64,000 nucleotides of DNA from the NCBI GenBank assembly GCA_020830965.2, contig JACCFC020000014.1, positions 1-64,000 on the forward strand, written 5' to 3'. The translations under genes and the position numbers were made by a program. The DNA comes from Neisseriaceae bacterium TC5R-5 (lineage in GTDB: Bacteria > Pseudomonadota > Gammaproteobacteria > Burkholderiales > Chromobacteriaceae). The notes beneath the pieces were generated by a model. That model made no database searches, was not told the origin of the DNA, and was given only the letters and a program-made list of their open reading frames with translations. Shown here in pieces: positions 52,655-62,377 of this stretch (position 1 is its first letter; each line of letters opens with the position of its first letter).

Positions 52655-53236
52655 TATTCCCACACCTCCAGATTAAGAAGATATAAGACCGGCCGAATCT
52701 CGTTTAGATAGTATTCACGATTTTACGGAAGTGGTAAGCAGAGCACGCCTGGGGCGGCTCACCCATTGTTCATTAATGACAAAACCCTTTACTAAAACAA
52801 GGGCTAAGCGAGTAATGAGGGCGCGATTATCCCCCGCCCCGCCAGCCCGGACAAGCTTTATATTTTGTAAAATTGTTGGGAATGGGCAGATAAAACGCTA
52901 GCTATTCATTCTAAGAGCCGCGAACAAAAGCTTGAAGAGCCCCTGCGCCAAGGCGCGCCGACGCAGACAGTAGCAATGGTACGGCAAGGAGGCGCAGCGC
53001 GGGGTCAGGGCTTATCAGTAGCGCTAAGGCCTCGGTCACTAATCTGGCATCACACCGAATGGCCGCTCATCGCTATAATAAGCCCTCATCTATCGGTCTA
53101 CCCCGAACCTAGGCAATTTTATCTAGCGAAATAGCTCTGCTTGCTCTAACAACAAAACTAGAACGTAAGGGGCAATCACTTTCCTGACTAGGGGTTGTTA
53201 CCAATTTTTCAATCTCTTGTAAACCACTAGGCACCC
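52655..53236. other. Intergenic region before ackA
   Basis: About 580 bases. It holds the Rieske gene's promoter side, a diverged copy of the dispersed inverted repeat (52911-53028) and presumably the ackA promoter. No ORF with protein-like character or RNA gene was found in the remainder. Confidence 0.5.
52911..53028 (+). repeat. Dispersed inverted-repeat element, diverged copy
   Basis: CAAGGCGCGCCGACGCAGAC, then AGTA, GGTACGGCAAGGAGGC and GGTCAGGGCTT match the copy at 62615-62718 in the same order. The outer arms (CTAAGAGCCGC on the left, GTAGCGCTAAG on the right) are only partly complementary here. Confidence 0.75.
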
Positions 53237-54430
53237 ATGAAACCCAGCATTTTAGTTATCAACTGCGGCAGCTCTTCCCTCAAATTTGCTCTTCTCGATA
53301 TACAGACGCAACAAGCAACGTTTAGTGGCATAGCCGAAAAATTAGGTCAGACAGATGCCTGCATCACGTTCAAGTTTTCCGGTCGCAAAGAGCAGCAGCA
53401 ACTAGGGCAGGGCGATCATGCTACTGCTGTGTATGCGCTTATTCAGCAACTGCAAACGCTCTCTCTATTAGACAGCATCAAAGCCATTGGTCATCGGGTG
53501 GTACATGGTGGCGAACACTTTAAACAGTCGGCATTGATTGATGATTATGTGATTGCAGAAATCGAAAAATGCGCCAAGCTGGCCCCGCTGCACAACCCGG
53601 CTCATTTATTGGGCATCCGCACCGCCCTGCAAGCCTTCCCTACGCTGCCGCAAGTGGCGGTTTTTGACACCTCGTTTCACCAAAGCATGCCGGCACACGC
53701 TTATTTGTATGCAGTACCGCTGGCACTGTATCGGGAGCATGGTGTGCGTCGCTATGGTTTTCATGGCACCAGTTACCGCTATATTGCCCCAGAAGCGGCG
53801 CGTCTGTTGGGTAAACCGCTGGCCGAGACGGCAATGGTCTGCGCGCACCTGGGCAATGGCGCATCAGTAAGCGCCATCCTTGGTGGGCACAGCATGGATA
53901 CCAGTATGGGCCTGACGCCGCTGGAAGGGCTGGTCATGGGCACGCGTTCAGGTGATGTCGACCCTGGCCTGTTCAATTACCTGGCTACCACCCTCAAGCT
54001 GGATGTTCAGGGCGTCACCGATCTGTTGAATCAGCAATCCGGTCTCTTGGGCTTGTCTGAACTTTCTAATGATTGCCGCGAATTAGAAGACGCCGCGCTA
54101 GCTGGTAATGAGGCGGCACAACTCGCGCTGCAAATCTTCAGCTATCGCTTAGCTAAATATATTGCTGCACTTGTTGTCCCTTTGGGCCGTCTGGACGTGC
54201 TGGTTTTCACCGGAGGCATTGGTGAAAACTCGTCTTATCTACGTGCCGCCGTGGTCGGTCAGCTGGGTTTTCTGGGGCTGGCACTGGATAACGCAGCCAA
54301 TGAGCGCTGTATCCGTGGTCAGGCCGGGTTGATTCAACAATCAGGTAGTCTGCCTATTCTGGTAATCAATACGGATGAAGAGCGGATGATTGCGCTGGAT
54401 ACCGCCGCACTAGCCGGTTTAAACGTCTAA
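53237..54430 (+). CDS. ackA: Acetate kinase
   Basis: 397 residues, the usual length. Converts acetyl phosphate and ADP to acetate and ATP, or the reverse. ASKHA-fold marks: ILVINCGSSSLKFALLD, HRVVHGGE, catalytic Asp in VAVFDTSFHQSMP, RYGFHGTSYRY, HLGNGASVSAI and VFTGGIGENSSYLR. Followed 10 bases later by pta, forming the standard Pta-AckA overflow operon. Confidence 0.97.
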   Translation: MKPSILVINCGSSSLKFALLDIQTQQATFSGIAEKLGQTDACITFKFSGRKEQQQLGQGDHATAVYALIQQLQTLSLLDSIKAIGHRVVHGGEHFKQSALIDDYVIAEIEKCAKLAPLHNPAHLLGIRTALQAFPTLPQVAVFDTSFHQSMPAHAYLYAVPLALYREHGVRRYGFHGTSYRYIAPEAARLLGKPLAETAMVCAHLGNGASVSAILGGHSMDTSMGLTPLEGLVMGTRSGDVDPGLFNYLATTLKLDVQGVTDLLNQQSGLLGLSELSNDCRELEDAALAGNEAAQLALQIFSYRLAKYIAALVVPLGRLDVLVFTGGIGENSSYLRAAVVGQLGFLGLALDNAANERCIRGQAGLIQQSGSLPILVINTDEERMIALDTAALAGLNV

Positions 54431-54440
54431 GCGAGTCTTT

Positions 54441-56552
54441 ATGCATACATTTTTTCTTGCCCCTACCGGCTTTAATGTCGGACTCACCTCGGTCGCCCTC
54501 GGTACTATTCGCTCGCTGGAGCAAGCCGGGCTACGTGTTGGTTTTGTCAAACCGATTGCCCAAGGCCGTCGGCCGATCGAAATGGAACGCTCCACGCATT
54601 TTGCCCGTACCATCTGCCATCTTCAGCCACCGGTACCGATTACCATGGATCGGGTGGAACACTTGCTCTCACAAGGCAAAGTGGATCAGTTGATGGAGGA
54701 GGTGGTCGGCTTGTACCAGCAAGCGGCCCAGAATGTCGATATGATGATTGTGGAAGGGTTGGTGCCTGATCAAAAGCAGGTGTTCTCCACTTTTCTGAAT
54801 ACTCGAATCGCCCGTAATCTACAGGCGCAAACCATCTTGGTTACTGCCGCTGATGATATGAGCAATCAGGATATTGCCGAACAACTGGAAATGAGTATAC
54901 AGGCATTCGGCGGTGCCGAATCCAGCCAGATCGCCGGCTATATTCTTAATCGCTTGCCCAAAGAGCGCGATGGTAGGCAAATTGCTGACGATATTCGCGC
55001 AAGCAGCGTACTCAAGAAACAGACTCCTCTGAGCATGCTGGGCGCGATTCCGCATGAAGCAGAGCTGCTCGCTCCGCGCACGCTGGATGTTGCTAAGCAT
55101 CTGCAAGCGGAAGTGCTGTATAGCGGTCAACTGGATAATCGACGTGTGCGCAGCATGGTCATTACCGCCCGTACCGTGCCACACATTGCCCACTTGTTAA
55201 AGCCTGGCGCGCTGATCATTACTCCTGGTGATCGCGAAGATATCGTACTCGCTACCGCCATGGCTGCGATGAATGGTGTCCCCTTGGCCGGGCTGTTGTT
55301 AACCTGTGACTACGCCCCCGATCCACGCATTATGCAACTCTGTCACCAGGCCTTTAGCAGCGGCTTGCCGGTGATGAGCAGCAAGCTCAACACTTTTGAT
55401 ACCAGCAGTGCTCTCAATAATATGAGCCGACAGGTACCGATTGATGACCAAGACCGCATGGAACATGTGATTGGCTATGTGGCAGAACATCTGGATGTCA
55501 GCACGCTGAAGCAATGGGCAGGTAGCCCGAAAGATGTGCGTTTGCCTCCGCCAGCCTTCCGTTTTCAGCTGATGGAACGGGCTCGCCATGCCAACAAACG
55601 CATTGTGCTGCCGGAAGGTAATGAGCCGCGTACGATTCAAGCTGCTGCCATCTGCCATGAGAAGGGTATTGCCCGTTGTGTCTTGCTGGGTAAGGTCAGT
55701 GAAATTACCCAAATCGCCGAAGCCCAAGGAATTACGCTGCCGGATTCTATCGAGATCATTGATCCTAATGAAGTCCGTAGCCGCTACATTGCCCCAATGG
55801 TAGAACGCCGCAAAGACAAGGGTTTAAACGCCCCCATGGCAGAGCAGCAACTGGAAGACAATGTGGTGATGGGTACCATGATGCTCGCATTGGGCGAGGT
55901 GGATGGCCTGGTTTCCGGTGCAGTACATACGACTGCCAATACCATCCGTCCGGCTCTGCAACTGATTAAGGCCGCTCCTGGCGCCAGCATCGTCTCCAGT
56001 GTGTTTTTTATGTTGATGCCGGATCAAGTGCTGGTTTATGGCGATTGTGCCGTCAACCCTGACCCCAATGCCGAACAACTGGCTGATATCGCCATCCAGT
56101 CTGCCGACTCGGCCGCAGCCTTTGGTATCCCGCCGCGTGTCGCTATGATCTCTTACTCTACTGGTGCCTCGGGTAGCGGCTCGGATGTAGAGAAAGTTCG
56201 CGCTGCCACCTTGATCGCTCGGGAAAAACGGCCAGATCTACTGATTGATGGCCCGATGCAATACGACGCCGCCAGCGTCGCCTCCGTCGGCAAGCAAAAA
56301 GCACCGGACAGCCAAGTGGCCGGCCGTGCTACCGTGTTTATTTTTCCCGATCTCAACACTGGCAATACCACCTATAAGGCCGTACAGCGTTCGGCCAAAG
56401 TATTGTCGGTTGGCCCTATGCTGCAAGGTCTACGTAAACCGGTGAACGATTTGTCACGTGGCGCGCTGGTGGATGACATTGTTTACACCATTGCCCTTAC
56501 TGCTTTGCAAGCTGAACAAACTACCGCTCCCTCCAAAACATCGGCGGTATAA
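54441..56552 (+). CDS. pta: Phosphate acetyltransferase, long form
   Basis: 703 residues. Interconverts acetyl-CoA and acetyl phosphate. Three parts: an N-terminal P-loop/DRTGG-type regulatory region (~1-230, starting FFLAPTGFNVGLTSVALGTI), a DRTGG domain (~215-335) and the catalytic PTA domain (~380-690) with VVSGAVHTTANTIRPALQLI, SSVFFMLMPDQVLVYGDCAV and VAMISYSTGASGSG. The N-terminal domains allow control by NADH or pyruvate in E. coli Pta. Unlike the PTA part of MaeB, this one should be catalytic. Confidence 0.96.
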   Translation: MHTFFLAPTGFNVGLTSVALGTIRSLEQAGLRVGFVKPIAQGRRPIEMERSTHFARTICHLQPPVPITMDRVEHLLSQGKVDQLMEEVVGLYQQAAQNVDMMIVEGLVPDQKQVFSTFLNTRIARNLQAQTILVTAADDMSNQDIAEQLEMSIQAFGGAESSQIAGYILNRLPKERDGRQIADDIRASSVLKKQTPLSMLGAIPHEAELLAPRTLDVAKHLQAEVLYSGQLDNRRVRSMVITARTVPHIAHLLKPGALIITPGDREDIVLATAMAAMNGVPLAGLLLTCDYAPDPRIMQLCHQAFSSGLPVMSSKLNTFDTSSALNNMSRQVPIDDQDRMEHVIGYVAEHLDVSTLKQWAGSPKDVRLPPPAFRFQLMERARHANKRIVLPEGNEPRTIQAAAICHEKGIARCVLLGKVSEITQIAEAQGITLPDSIEIIDPNEVRSRYIAPMVERRKDKGLNAPMAEQQLEDNVVMGTMMLALGEVDGLVSGAVHTTANTIRPALQLIKAAPGASIVSSVFFMLMPDQVLVYGDCAVNPDPNAEQLADIAIQSADSAAAFGIPPRVAMISYSTGASGSGSDVEKVRAATLIAREKRPDLLIDGPMQYDAASVASVGKQKAPDSQVAGRATVFIFPDLNTGNTTYKAVQRSAKVLSVGPMLQGLRKPVNDLSRGALVDDIVYTIALTALQAEQTTAPSKTSAV

Positions 56553-56580
56553 AAAACCGCCCGGTTAACCGGGCGGTTTT
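56553..56580 (+). terminator. Terminator of ackA-pta
   Basis: AAAACCGCCCGG and CCGGGCGGTTTT form a perfect 12-bp stem with loop TTAA, starting at the pta stop codon. The A- and T-tails would also serve the convergent gene at 56604. Confidence 0.9.
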
Positions 56581-56603
56581 TAGTTCAGTCTCAAGCAGTG
56601 CGA

Positions 56604-57293
56604 TTAATCACGCTGACCGCCAAACGCCAGCAATAGCCGCAACAGGCTAGTAAACAGATTGTAAATACTGATGTAGATCGATAAAGCAGCGGAAATATAG
56701 CTAGTCTCGCCCCCATCCACAACCGTCTTCACCTGCCATAGAATCATCAATGAGCTAAACAGCGCAAAAGCAGCCGAGATCATCAGGCTGAATGCAGGAA
56801 TCCGCAAAAAGATATTGGCTATCACCGCTACCATCAATACGATGCCACCTATCATTAGGAAGTTACCTAAGCCGGTCAGGTCGCGTTTAGTCGTGCTGGC
56901 AATACCGGCCATCACAAAAAACACCAGCGATGTTGCCGCACCGGCCACCATGATTAACTGGCCGCCATTGGAAAAACGTAGTGCTACCTGCAATAAAGGC
57001 CCTAGCAAGATCCCCATCAACAAGGTAAAGCCCAGCATCAGAAAGACACCGAGCGAACTTTCGCGATTTTTTTCAATCGCAAACACCAAGCCATAGAACA
57101 CCGCCATCATGATCAGCATGCTCATGATCGGGCTACCAGCCATAAAGCCAAAGTTTAGATTAGTACCGATGATGGCCCCCATTACGGTAGGAATCATCGA
57201 CAAGCCCAGCAAACCATAAGTATTGCGCAGCACTTTATGTCGTGCGTCTGCCATATCAGTAGATTGATAACTTGTACCTAAATTAGGATTCAT
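56604..57293 (-). CDS. Bax inhibitor-1/YccA family membrane protein
   Basis: 229 residues from the ATG at 57293 (MNPNLGTSYQSTDMADARHK), with AAGGTG a few bases upstream. Seven membrane helices fill residues ~28-225. The C-terminal Asp-containing segments (DGGETSYISAALSIYISIYN, LFTSLLRLLLAFGG) are the family's conserved ion-conducting end. In E. coli YccA modulates FtsH proteolysis; other members are proton-sensitive calcium leak channels. Confidence 0.88.
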   Translation of the reverse strand: MNPNLGTSYQSTDMADARHKVLRNTYGLLGLSMIPTVMGAIIGTNLNFGFMAGSPIMSMLIMMAVFYGLVFAIEKNRESSLGVFLMLGFTLLMGILLGPLLQVALRFSNGGQLIMVAGAATSLVFFVMAGIASTTKRDLTGLGNFLMIGGIVLMVAVIANIFLRIPAFSLMISAAFALFSSLMILWQVKTVVDGGETSYISAALSIYISIYNLFTSLLRLLLAFGGQRD

Positions 57294-57479
57294 GCATTTC
57301 ACCTTTCTCGACTAGTAAACTCGTTTAACAATCTGTTGGATTGTACACACATACCTACCCAAGACAGCGAAAATTGAAATAAGTTTCCACTTCGGGCTTG
57401 TCTAATCTAAAAGCTTATTGTAGTATCGCACTCCTCTGCAAATGCGGCTAATTGCCGAAGTTTGCAGTATTCACCTAAT

Positions 57480-57564
57480 GCGAGAGTGGCGGAATTGGTA
57501 GACGCACTGGATTTAGGTTCCAGCGCCGTAAGGCGTGAGAGTTCGAGTCTCTCCTTTCGCACCA
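57480..57564 (+). tRNA. tRNA-Leu (anticodon UAG)
   Basis: 85 bases. The acceptor stem GCGAGAG pairs with CTTTCGC, the D-loop contains TTGGTAGA, and the anticodon stem CTGGA/TCCAG carries loop TTTAGGT with anticodon TAG. A long class II variable arm GCGCCGTAAGGCGT is present, as is the T-loop GTTCGAGTC, and CCA is encoded. All features of a bacterial leucine tRNA are present. No other tRNA adjoins it. Confidence 0.97.
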
Positions 57565-57950
57565 AAAATTTGTAGCTGAAACTATGCAAGTGTCAGCAAA
57601 ACAAAAATCAAAGTATTTACACATCCAGTACTGTTGTTAACGCTGAATCCCTACTGTAATTTGAAAGCCCTATCTTAGCTTACGGTATCTCTGTCAGTCC
57701 CTCATATAGTACGAAAAACCAACCCTCCCACTGCTGTTTTCATCAAAATCACTGCATTTTTCTTTCTATGCGAAACAACTCCATCCTATATCAGAAATTT
57801 CTTATAGAAAATCATCCATTTCCTATTTCAAGTCATAGGGTTCTAAAGTTAAATATCTCCTAGTAATGCATTACCTCTAAATTTAGCTAAATCATGAGAT
57901 ATAACTAGCATACCAAAAACATATTGACTTTAAACAACAGGACAGTTGCA
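57565..57950. other. AT-rich gap upstream of the H-NS gene
   Basis: About 385 bases, clearly more AT-rich than the surrounding chromosome, with many A/T tracts. No ORF or RNA gene recognised. It probably holds the hns promoter; H-NS proteins typically bind and repress such AT-rich DNA, including their own promoters. Confidence 0.5.
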
Positions 57951-58295
57951 ATGGAAGAAATAAAATTAATTAATCACAAACTATTAGACACTAGTTCTGA
58001 TCAGTCTTTAAAAAGCGCTGCCGTATTCTTGCTCAACACTCTAGCGGATCGTATACAGTCTCGCCAACAAAAGGGAATGGAAGAGATAGAAAAGCTGGCT
58101 ACTGCCTATGGCTTAATTCTACCCAAACTCTATGTTAAAAACGGCGTAGCACCACGTTATCAGAACCCAAGTCTTCCTCACCAGACCTGGTCGGGCCGAG
58201 GACGTCCTCCTGTTTGGCTGGTAGAAGCAGAGGCACGTGGAGAAGATCGTGAAAAATTTGCTATCAAAAACCCCAACAACGTTACTGAATCTTAA
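57951..58295 (+). CDS. H-NS family nucleoid protein
   Basis: 114 residues from the ATG at 57951 (MEEIKLINHKLLDTSSDQSL), with AGGA 8 bases upstream. An N-terminal helical oligomerisation region (~1-60) precedes the C-terminal DNA-binding motif PRYQNPSLPHQTWSGRGRPP. TWSGRGR is the minor-groove AT-hook-like loop of H-NS/BpH3 proteins. It binds AT-rich DNA and silences transferred genes. The gene itself and its flanks are AT-rich. Confidence 0.88.
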   Translation: MEEIKLINHKLLDTSSDQSLKSAAVFLLNTLADRIQSRQQKGMEEIEKLATAYGLILPKLYVKNGVAPRYQNPSLPHQTWSGRGRPPVWLVEAEARGEDREKFAIKNPNNVTES

Positions 58296-58420
58296 AGATA
58301 ATGTTGAAGAAAAAGGGTTTGTTTTTAATAAATTCTAAATAATTAATTATTTAATCGGTAATTAAGCCAAAATCCCCCCACGTTTTAAATCAAATTTGCA
58401 AGCGAAAAATAACAAGTATC

Positions 58421-58442
58421 ACTGCCGCCGTAATGGCGGCAG
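58421..58442. terminator. Hairpin between H-NS and the ABC permease genes
   Basis: CTGCCGCC (58422-58429) and GGCGGCAG (58435-58442) pair around GTAAT. On the minus strand a T-rich stretch follows, so it can end the ABC operon; it may also act on the H-NS transcript. Confidence 0.6.
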
Positions 58443-58478
58443 CTGAGTTTTAGTGATCATTTAAATATTTTGAGCAAA

Positions 58479-60965
58479 CTAAATTTCGCGTAATACTTGT
58501 ACAGGGGAAATACGCGTTACCTGCCCTATCAATGGCCAACCGGCAATAGTCACGATTAATACTCCAGCAACCACGCCCAACGGTAGCAACCAGAAATTCA
58601 CAAGCAATGGCAAACTAAATAGTTTTACCGCTGCTAAAGCCCCAATCGCCATGGCTCCCAAGGCTGCCAGCAAACCAGATAATGCCCCTAGGCACACCAA
58701 CTCAGATAACACCACACTACGGACTTGACGCCGAGACGCACCCAAGGCCCGCATCAGACCTACATCAAGCAAACGCTCATCACGTGTTGCCGCGAGCGAT
58801 GCCCACAACACCAAAATGCCCGCAGCCAATGCCAAGGCAAACATTGACTCAATTCCTTTGGCCAGCTTATCGATGACACTTCGTACCTCCAGCAAGATCG
58901 CATTGACATCAATCACTGTGACATTAGGAAACTGCGCTACTAGTTGATTAACAAAGCCCTCATCTTTCGACTCCAGACGAAAACTGGTAATCCAGCTTGC
59001 TGGTTGCTGCGCAAACACCCCTGGCGTAGCAATCACAAAGAAATTCACCCGAAAGCTATCCCAAGCCACCTCGCGTAAACTGGTTACTTGTGCCTGATAA
59101 GTTGTGCCAGCCAGATTAAAAGTCAGCATATCCCCCAAAGCAATTCCCAAAGTCTTAGCCAAACCCCGCTCCACCGAAAACTGTGGCTTGGCACTTTCCG
59201 ACCACCATTGTCCGGCAGATAAGCGATTTCCTGGTGGCATCTCCTGCCGCCAAGACAGATTAAATTCCCGCTCAGCCAGCCGGCGTGCGCGCTCATCTTC
59301 ATAACTGGCCGGGCGCACTGGCTGCTGATTAATCGCCACCAAACGAGCACGTACCATCGGCGCCAACTCAGGAACCGGCCGACCGGCCGCCGTAAACACC
59401 TGTCGCATCGCCGTTAACTGATGTGACTGAATATTGATGACAAATTTATTAGGCGCATCAGCAGGCACACTACTCTGCCAAGCACCGATTAAATCCTGCC
59501 GCACAATCGTCAAGGTCAACAAAGCCATCAGGCCGATCGCTAGCGCAACAATCTGAATCACCGCCAACCAAGGCCGACTAGCCATATTGGCTATTCCAAA
59601 ACGCCAACCCACCTGCCGACCACGCGGCAAACGACGCATCAGATACACCGCGGCCCATGCCACCGCGCCTACGACGACAAAGAAGCCCGACATACCCGCC
59701 AACAACCAACCGGCCAAACTCAGTTCACCTACCTGCCAGGCAGCTAGGCCCAGTAAAGCCAATAAGGCCAAGGCAGGAGCCAGAAAACCTTGTCGGCTTG
59801 CCATCTGTTCCCGGCGTAGCACCGCCAATGGTGGCACATGACGCATCGCCAGCAATGGTGGCAAAGCCAAGCCCAGCAACAGTACTAAGGCTGCCAGCGG
59901 GCCAAGCAACCACGCCCCCCAACCAGCACTCGGCAGCAAGTCGCCCATATATGTGCTAGCCAAGCGCATCAACAGAGCCTGTAAACCAAACCCCAGCAGG
60001 CTGCCTACTATTCCGGCCAATAAACCAACTAGCAGGAACAAGCTGGCAAATAAACGCCACACCTCACCAGAAGTCAGCCCCAAACAGCGCAATACGGCCA
60101 CCTGCTGCCAATGCCTGGTCAAATAGCGTCGTACCACCAAAGCCACTGCCGATGCGGCTAAAGCCACCGTCAACATCGCCGTCAAACCAAGAAAACGTCG
60201 CGCCCGCTCCAGCGCACTTCGCACCTCCGGGCGAGCCTCCTCAACATTTTCCAGTCGCGCCCCCTCTGGCTTACGGGTTTCCAGCCATGTTCGAAAATCG
60301 GCCACTTTGGCCGGCTCACCAGCAAATAACAAACGCCAACGGGCGCGGCTCCCCTCTTGAATCAGACCGGTAGCCGCCAAATCGGCGCTATTGAACATCA
60401 AGCGTGGAATAAAGTTGTACAAATCCATACTGCCATCCGGCTCACGGATGATCTCGCCACTCAAGCGCAACTGCGTTTTACCTACCCCCAGGCTATCGCC
60501 CAAGCGCAAGTTCAAACGCGTCAGCAAACGCGAATCTGCCCAAGCTTCCCCCGCAGCTGGGCGCAAACGACCTGTTTGCACCGCACCATTGACCAACTTA
60601 ACCGTCACCTCGCCACGTAAAGGATAGGCATCACTCACGGCTTTATATGTCGTTAACGTCGTCTGACCCGCCACAAACGACATAGAAGGAAAGCTGATAT
60701 TGTCTGCCATCTGCAAACCACGCCTGCTGGCCTCCTCACGGATCACTGCTGGTGCCGAAGCATTGCTGTTCAGCACCAAATCTGCTGCAAGCAACTGTGT
60801 GGCCTGAGTCGTCAGCGCCTGATTCACCCGATCAGAAAAAAATGCCACACTACTCATTGCCGTTACCGCCACCAACAAGGCCAAGGCCAAAATTGTTAAC
60901 TCCCCGGCCAACAATTCACGGCGAATAAAACGCTGCACTAAGTTAAAACGGTTCTTCCAATTCAT
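58479..60965 (-). CDS. YbbP-like FtsX-family ABC permease
   Basis: 828 residues from the ATG at 60965, which overlaps the stop of the ATPase gene by 4 bases. Ten membrane helices in two FtsX/MacB-type units (~20-45 and ~260-370; ~460-485 and ~690-825) surround two large periplasmic domains. The family exports or extracts hydrophobic molecules at the cell envelope and is regularly paired with a YbbA ATPase and tesA, as here. Physiological substrate unknown. Confidence 0.88.
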   Translation of the reverse strand: MNWKNRFNLVQRFIRRELLAGELTILALALLVAVTAMSSVAFFSDRVNQALTTQATQLLAADLVLNSNASAPAVIREEASRRGLQMADNISFPSMSFVAGQTTLTTYKAVSDAYPLRGEVTVKLVNGAVQTGRLRPAAGEAWADSRLLTRLNLRLGDSLGVGKTQLRLSGEIIREPDGSMDLYNFIPRLMFNSADLAATGLIQEGSRARWRLLFAGEPAKVADFRTWLETRKPEGARLENVEEARPEVRSALERARRFLGLTAMLTVALAASAVALVVRRYLTRHWQQVAVLRCLGLTSGEVWRLFASLFLLVGLLAGIVGSLLGFGLQALLMRLASTYMGDLLPSAGWGAWLLGPLAALVLLLGLALPPLLAMRHVPPLAVLRREQMASRQGFLAPALALLALLGLAAWQVGELSLAGWLLAGMSGFFVVVGAVAWAAVYLMRRLPRGRQVGWRFGIANMASRPWLAVIQIVALAIGLMALLTLTIVRQDLIGAWQSSVPADAPNKFVINIQSHQLTAMRQVFTAAGRPVPELAPMVRARLVAINQQPVRPASYEDERARRLAEREFNLSWRQEMPPGNRLSAGQWWSESAKPQFSVERGLAKTLGIALGDMLTFNLAGTTYQAQVTSLREVAWDSFRVNFFVIATPGVFAQQPASWITSFRLESKDEGFVNQLVAQFPNVTVIDVNAILLEVRSVIDKLAKGIESMFALALAAGILVLWASLAATRDERLLDVGLMRALGASRRQVRSVVLSELVCLGALSGLLAALGAMAIGALAAVKLFSLPLLVNFWLLPLGVVAGVLIVTIAGWPLIGQVTRISPVQVLREI

Positions 60966-61654
60966 GCACATGCTCCGCTCAACTCACCGTCAACCAAGCG
61001 ATAAGTCACCTGACAACGGCTCGCTAGCTCATGATCGTGTGTTACCAGTACCAAAGCCGTTCCTTCTTCCGCATTCAACTGAAACAACAGCTCAATTATC
61101 TGGCGACCAGTATTGGCATCCAGATTGCCTGTCGGCTCATCCGCAAACAACAAACCTGGGTGAATCACAAAAGCTCGAGCCAAAGCCACCCGCTGTTGCT
61201 CGCCACCCGACAAATGGCGCGGATAATGCTCCAGCCGATGGCTCAAACCCACACGCTGCAACATCTGCTGCGCAGCCACACGTGCATCCTCACGCCCGGC
61301 CAGCTCCAAAGGCAACATCACATTTTCCAGAGCGGTGAATTGCGGCAGCAACTGGAAATTCTGGAACACAAACCCCACCTTATCTCGACGCAGCAAGGCG
61401 CGGCCATCCTCACTTAATCCGGATAAAGTCTGGCCAAACAGCACTACCTCACCAGTCGAAGCTTGATCCAGGCCCGCCAGCAGCGACAATAAAGTAGACT
61501 TACCCGAACCAGATGCACCAACGATAGCCACACTTTCACCGGGATAAACCGTCAACGAAGCATGCTGTAAAATCGTTAATGGCTCCCCCTGAAAGACTAC
61601 TTGCTTGACCAATGCTTTCGCCGCCAACACTGCTTGTTTTTCAATTGGATTCAT
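60962..61654 (-). CDS. YbbA-like ABC transporter ATP-binding protein
   Basis: 230 residues. Walker A GASGSGKSTLLSLLAGLD, Q-loop VFQNFQLLPQFTALENV, signature HLSGGEQQRVALARAFV, Walker B LLFADEPTGNLD and H-loop VTHDHELA. Closest to the LolD/MacB/YbbA group that drives FtsX-type permeases. The start codon abuts that of the divergent tesA with no spacer, so its ribosome binding site and promoter lie within the tesA coding region. Confidence 0.92.
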   Translation of the reverse strand: MNPIEKQAVLAAKALVKQVVFQGEPLTILQHASLTVYPGESVAIVGASGSGKSTLLSLLAGLDQASTGEVVLFGQTLSGLSEDGRALLRRDKVGFVFQNFQLLPQFTALENVMLPLELAGREDARVAAQQMLQRVGLSHRLEHYPRHLSGGEQQRVALARAFVIHPGLLFADEPTGNLDANTGRQIIELLFQLNAEEGTALVLVTHDHELASRCQVTYRLVDGELSGACA

Positions 61655-62260
61655 ATGCGCTCAATATTGACAAAAATTCTACTAGCCGCCCTGTGCGGAT
61701 GCCTGATGTTACCAGCCAGCGCCGCCACCATACTGGTCTTTGGCGATAGTCTATCCGCTGCCTATGGCCTGTCCCCAGAACAAGGCTGGGTTGCACTGCT
61801 GGCTAAGCAGTTGGGGGCACAACACAAAGTAATCAATGCCAGTATTTCCGGCGAAACCAGTGCTGGTGGGCTGGCACGACTGCCAGAAGCCCTCAAACGA
61901 CACCAGCCAAACATCGTAATACTGGAACTGGGCGCCAATGACGGCCTGCGCGGGCTGCCGCTAAAAGAGATGCAAAACAATTTGCAAACAATGATTGAGC
62001 TAAGCAAACGATCACAAGCCAAAGTGTTACTGGTAGGGATGGGCCTGCCTCCGAACTATGGCCCCGACTATGGCAAAGCGTTCCGCCAAGCTTATGTCGA
62101 GCTGGCCAAGAAAAATAAACTCAGCCTAGTTCCGCTATTGGTTGCCGGCTTTGAGGCCGATCTCAACCAATTCCAAGCAGATGGGCTTCATCCCAAAGCC
62201 AGCGCACAAGCACGGATGATGCGTACTGTCGCGAGCAAGCTTGCTCCACTGCTGAAGTAA
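61655..62260 (+). CDS. tesA: SGNH-family acyl-CoA thioesterase I/lysophospholipase
   Basis: 201 residues from the ATG at 61655. Signal peptide MRSILTKILLAALCGCLMLPASA sends it to the periplasm. SGNH blocks: ILVFGDSLSAAYGL (nucleophile Ser), Gly in INASISGETSAGG, VILELGANDGLRG (Asn), and the Asp-His pair in QADGLHPKASAQ. E. coli TesA hydrolyses acyl-CoA, lysophospholipids and some peptides. Divergent from the YbbAP-type ABC genes, a conserved arrangement in proteobacteria. Confidence 0.93.
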   Translation: MRSILTKILLAALCGCLMLPASAATILVFGDSLSAAYGLSPEQGWVALLAKQLGAQHKVINASISGETSAGGLARLPEALKRHQPNIVILELGANDGLRGLPLKEMQNNLQTMIELSKRSQAKVLLVGMGLPPNYGPDYGKAFRQAYVELAKKNKLSLVPLLVAGFEADLNQFQADGLHPKASAQARMMRTVASKLAPLLK

Positions 62261-62377
62261 AACAGAGCTGAGGAAGATCTTGATATGTCTGCTAGCGTGT
62301 TTTCCCTTGCCGCCTGGCCGATAGTGGCGGCATCATTGTGCGCTTTGGCGACCTGCAAGGGCTGGAACCACAGCCAC

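Noticed and set aside
53040-53090. Resemblance of CTGGCATCAC-CCG at about 53045 and 62753 after two repeat copies
   Set aside because: The match is too short and is not continued on either side, so I do not extend the repeat to include it.
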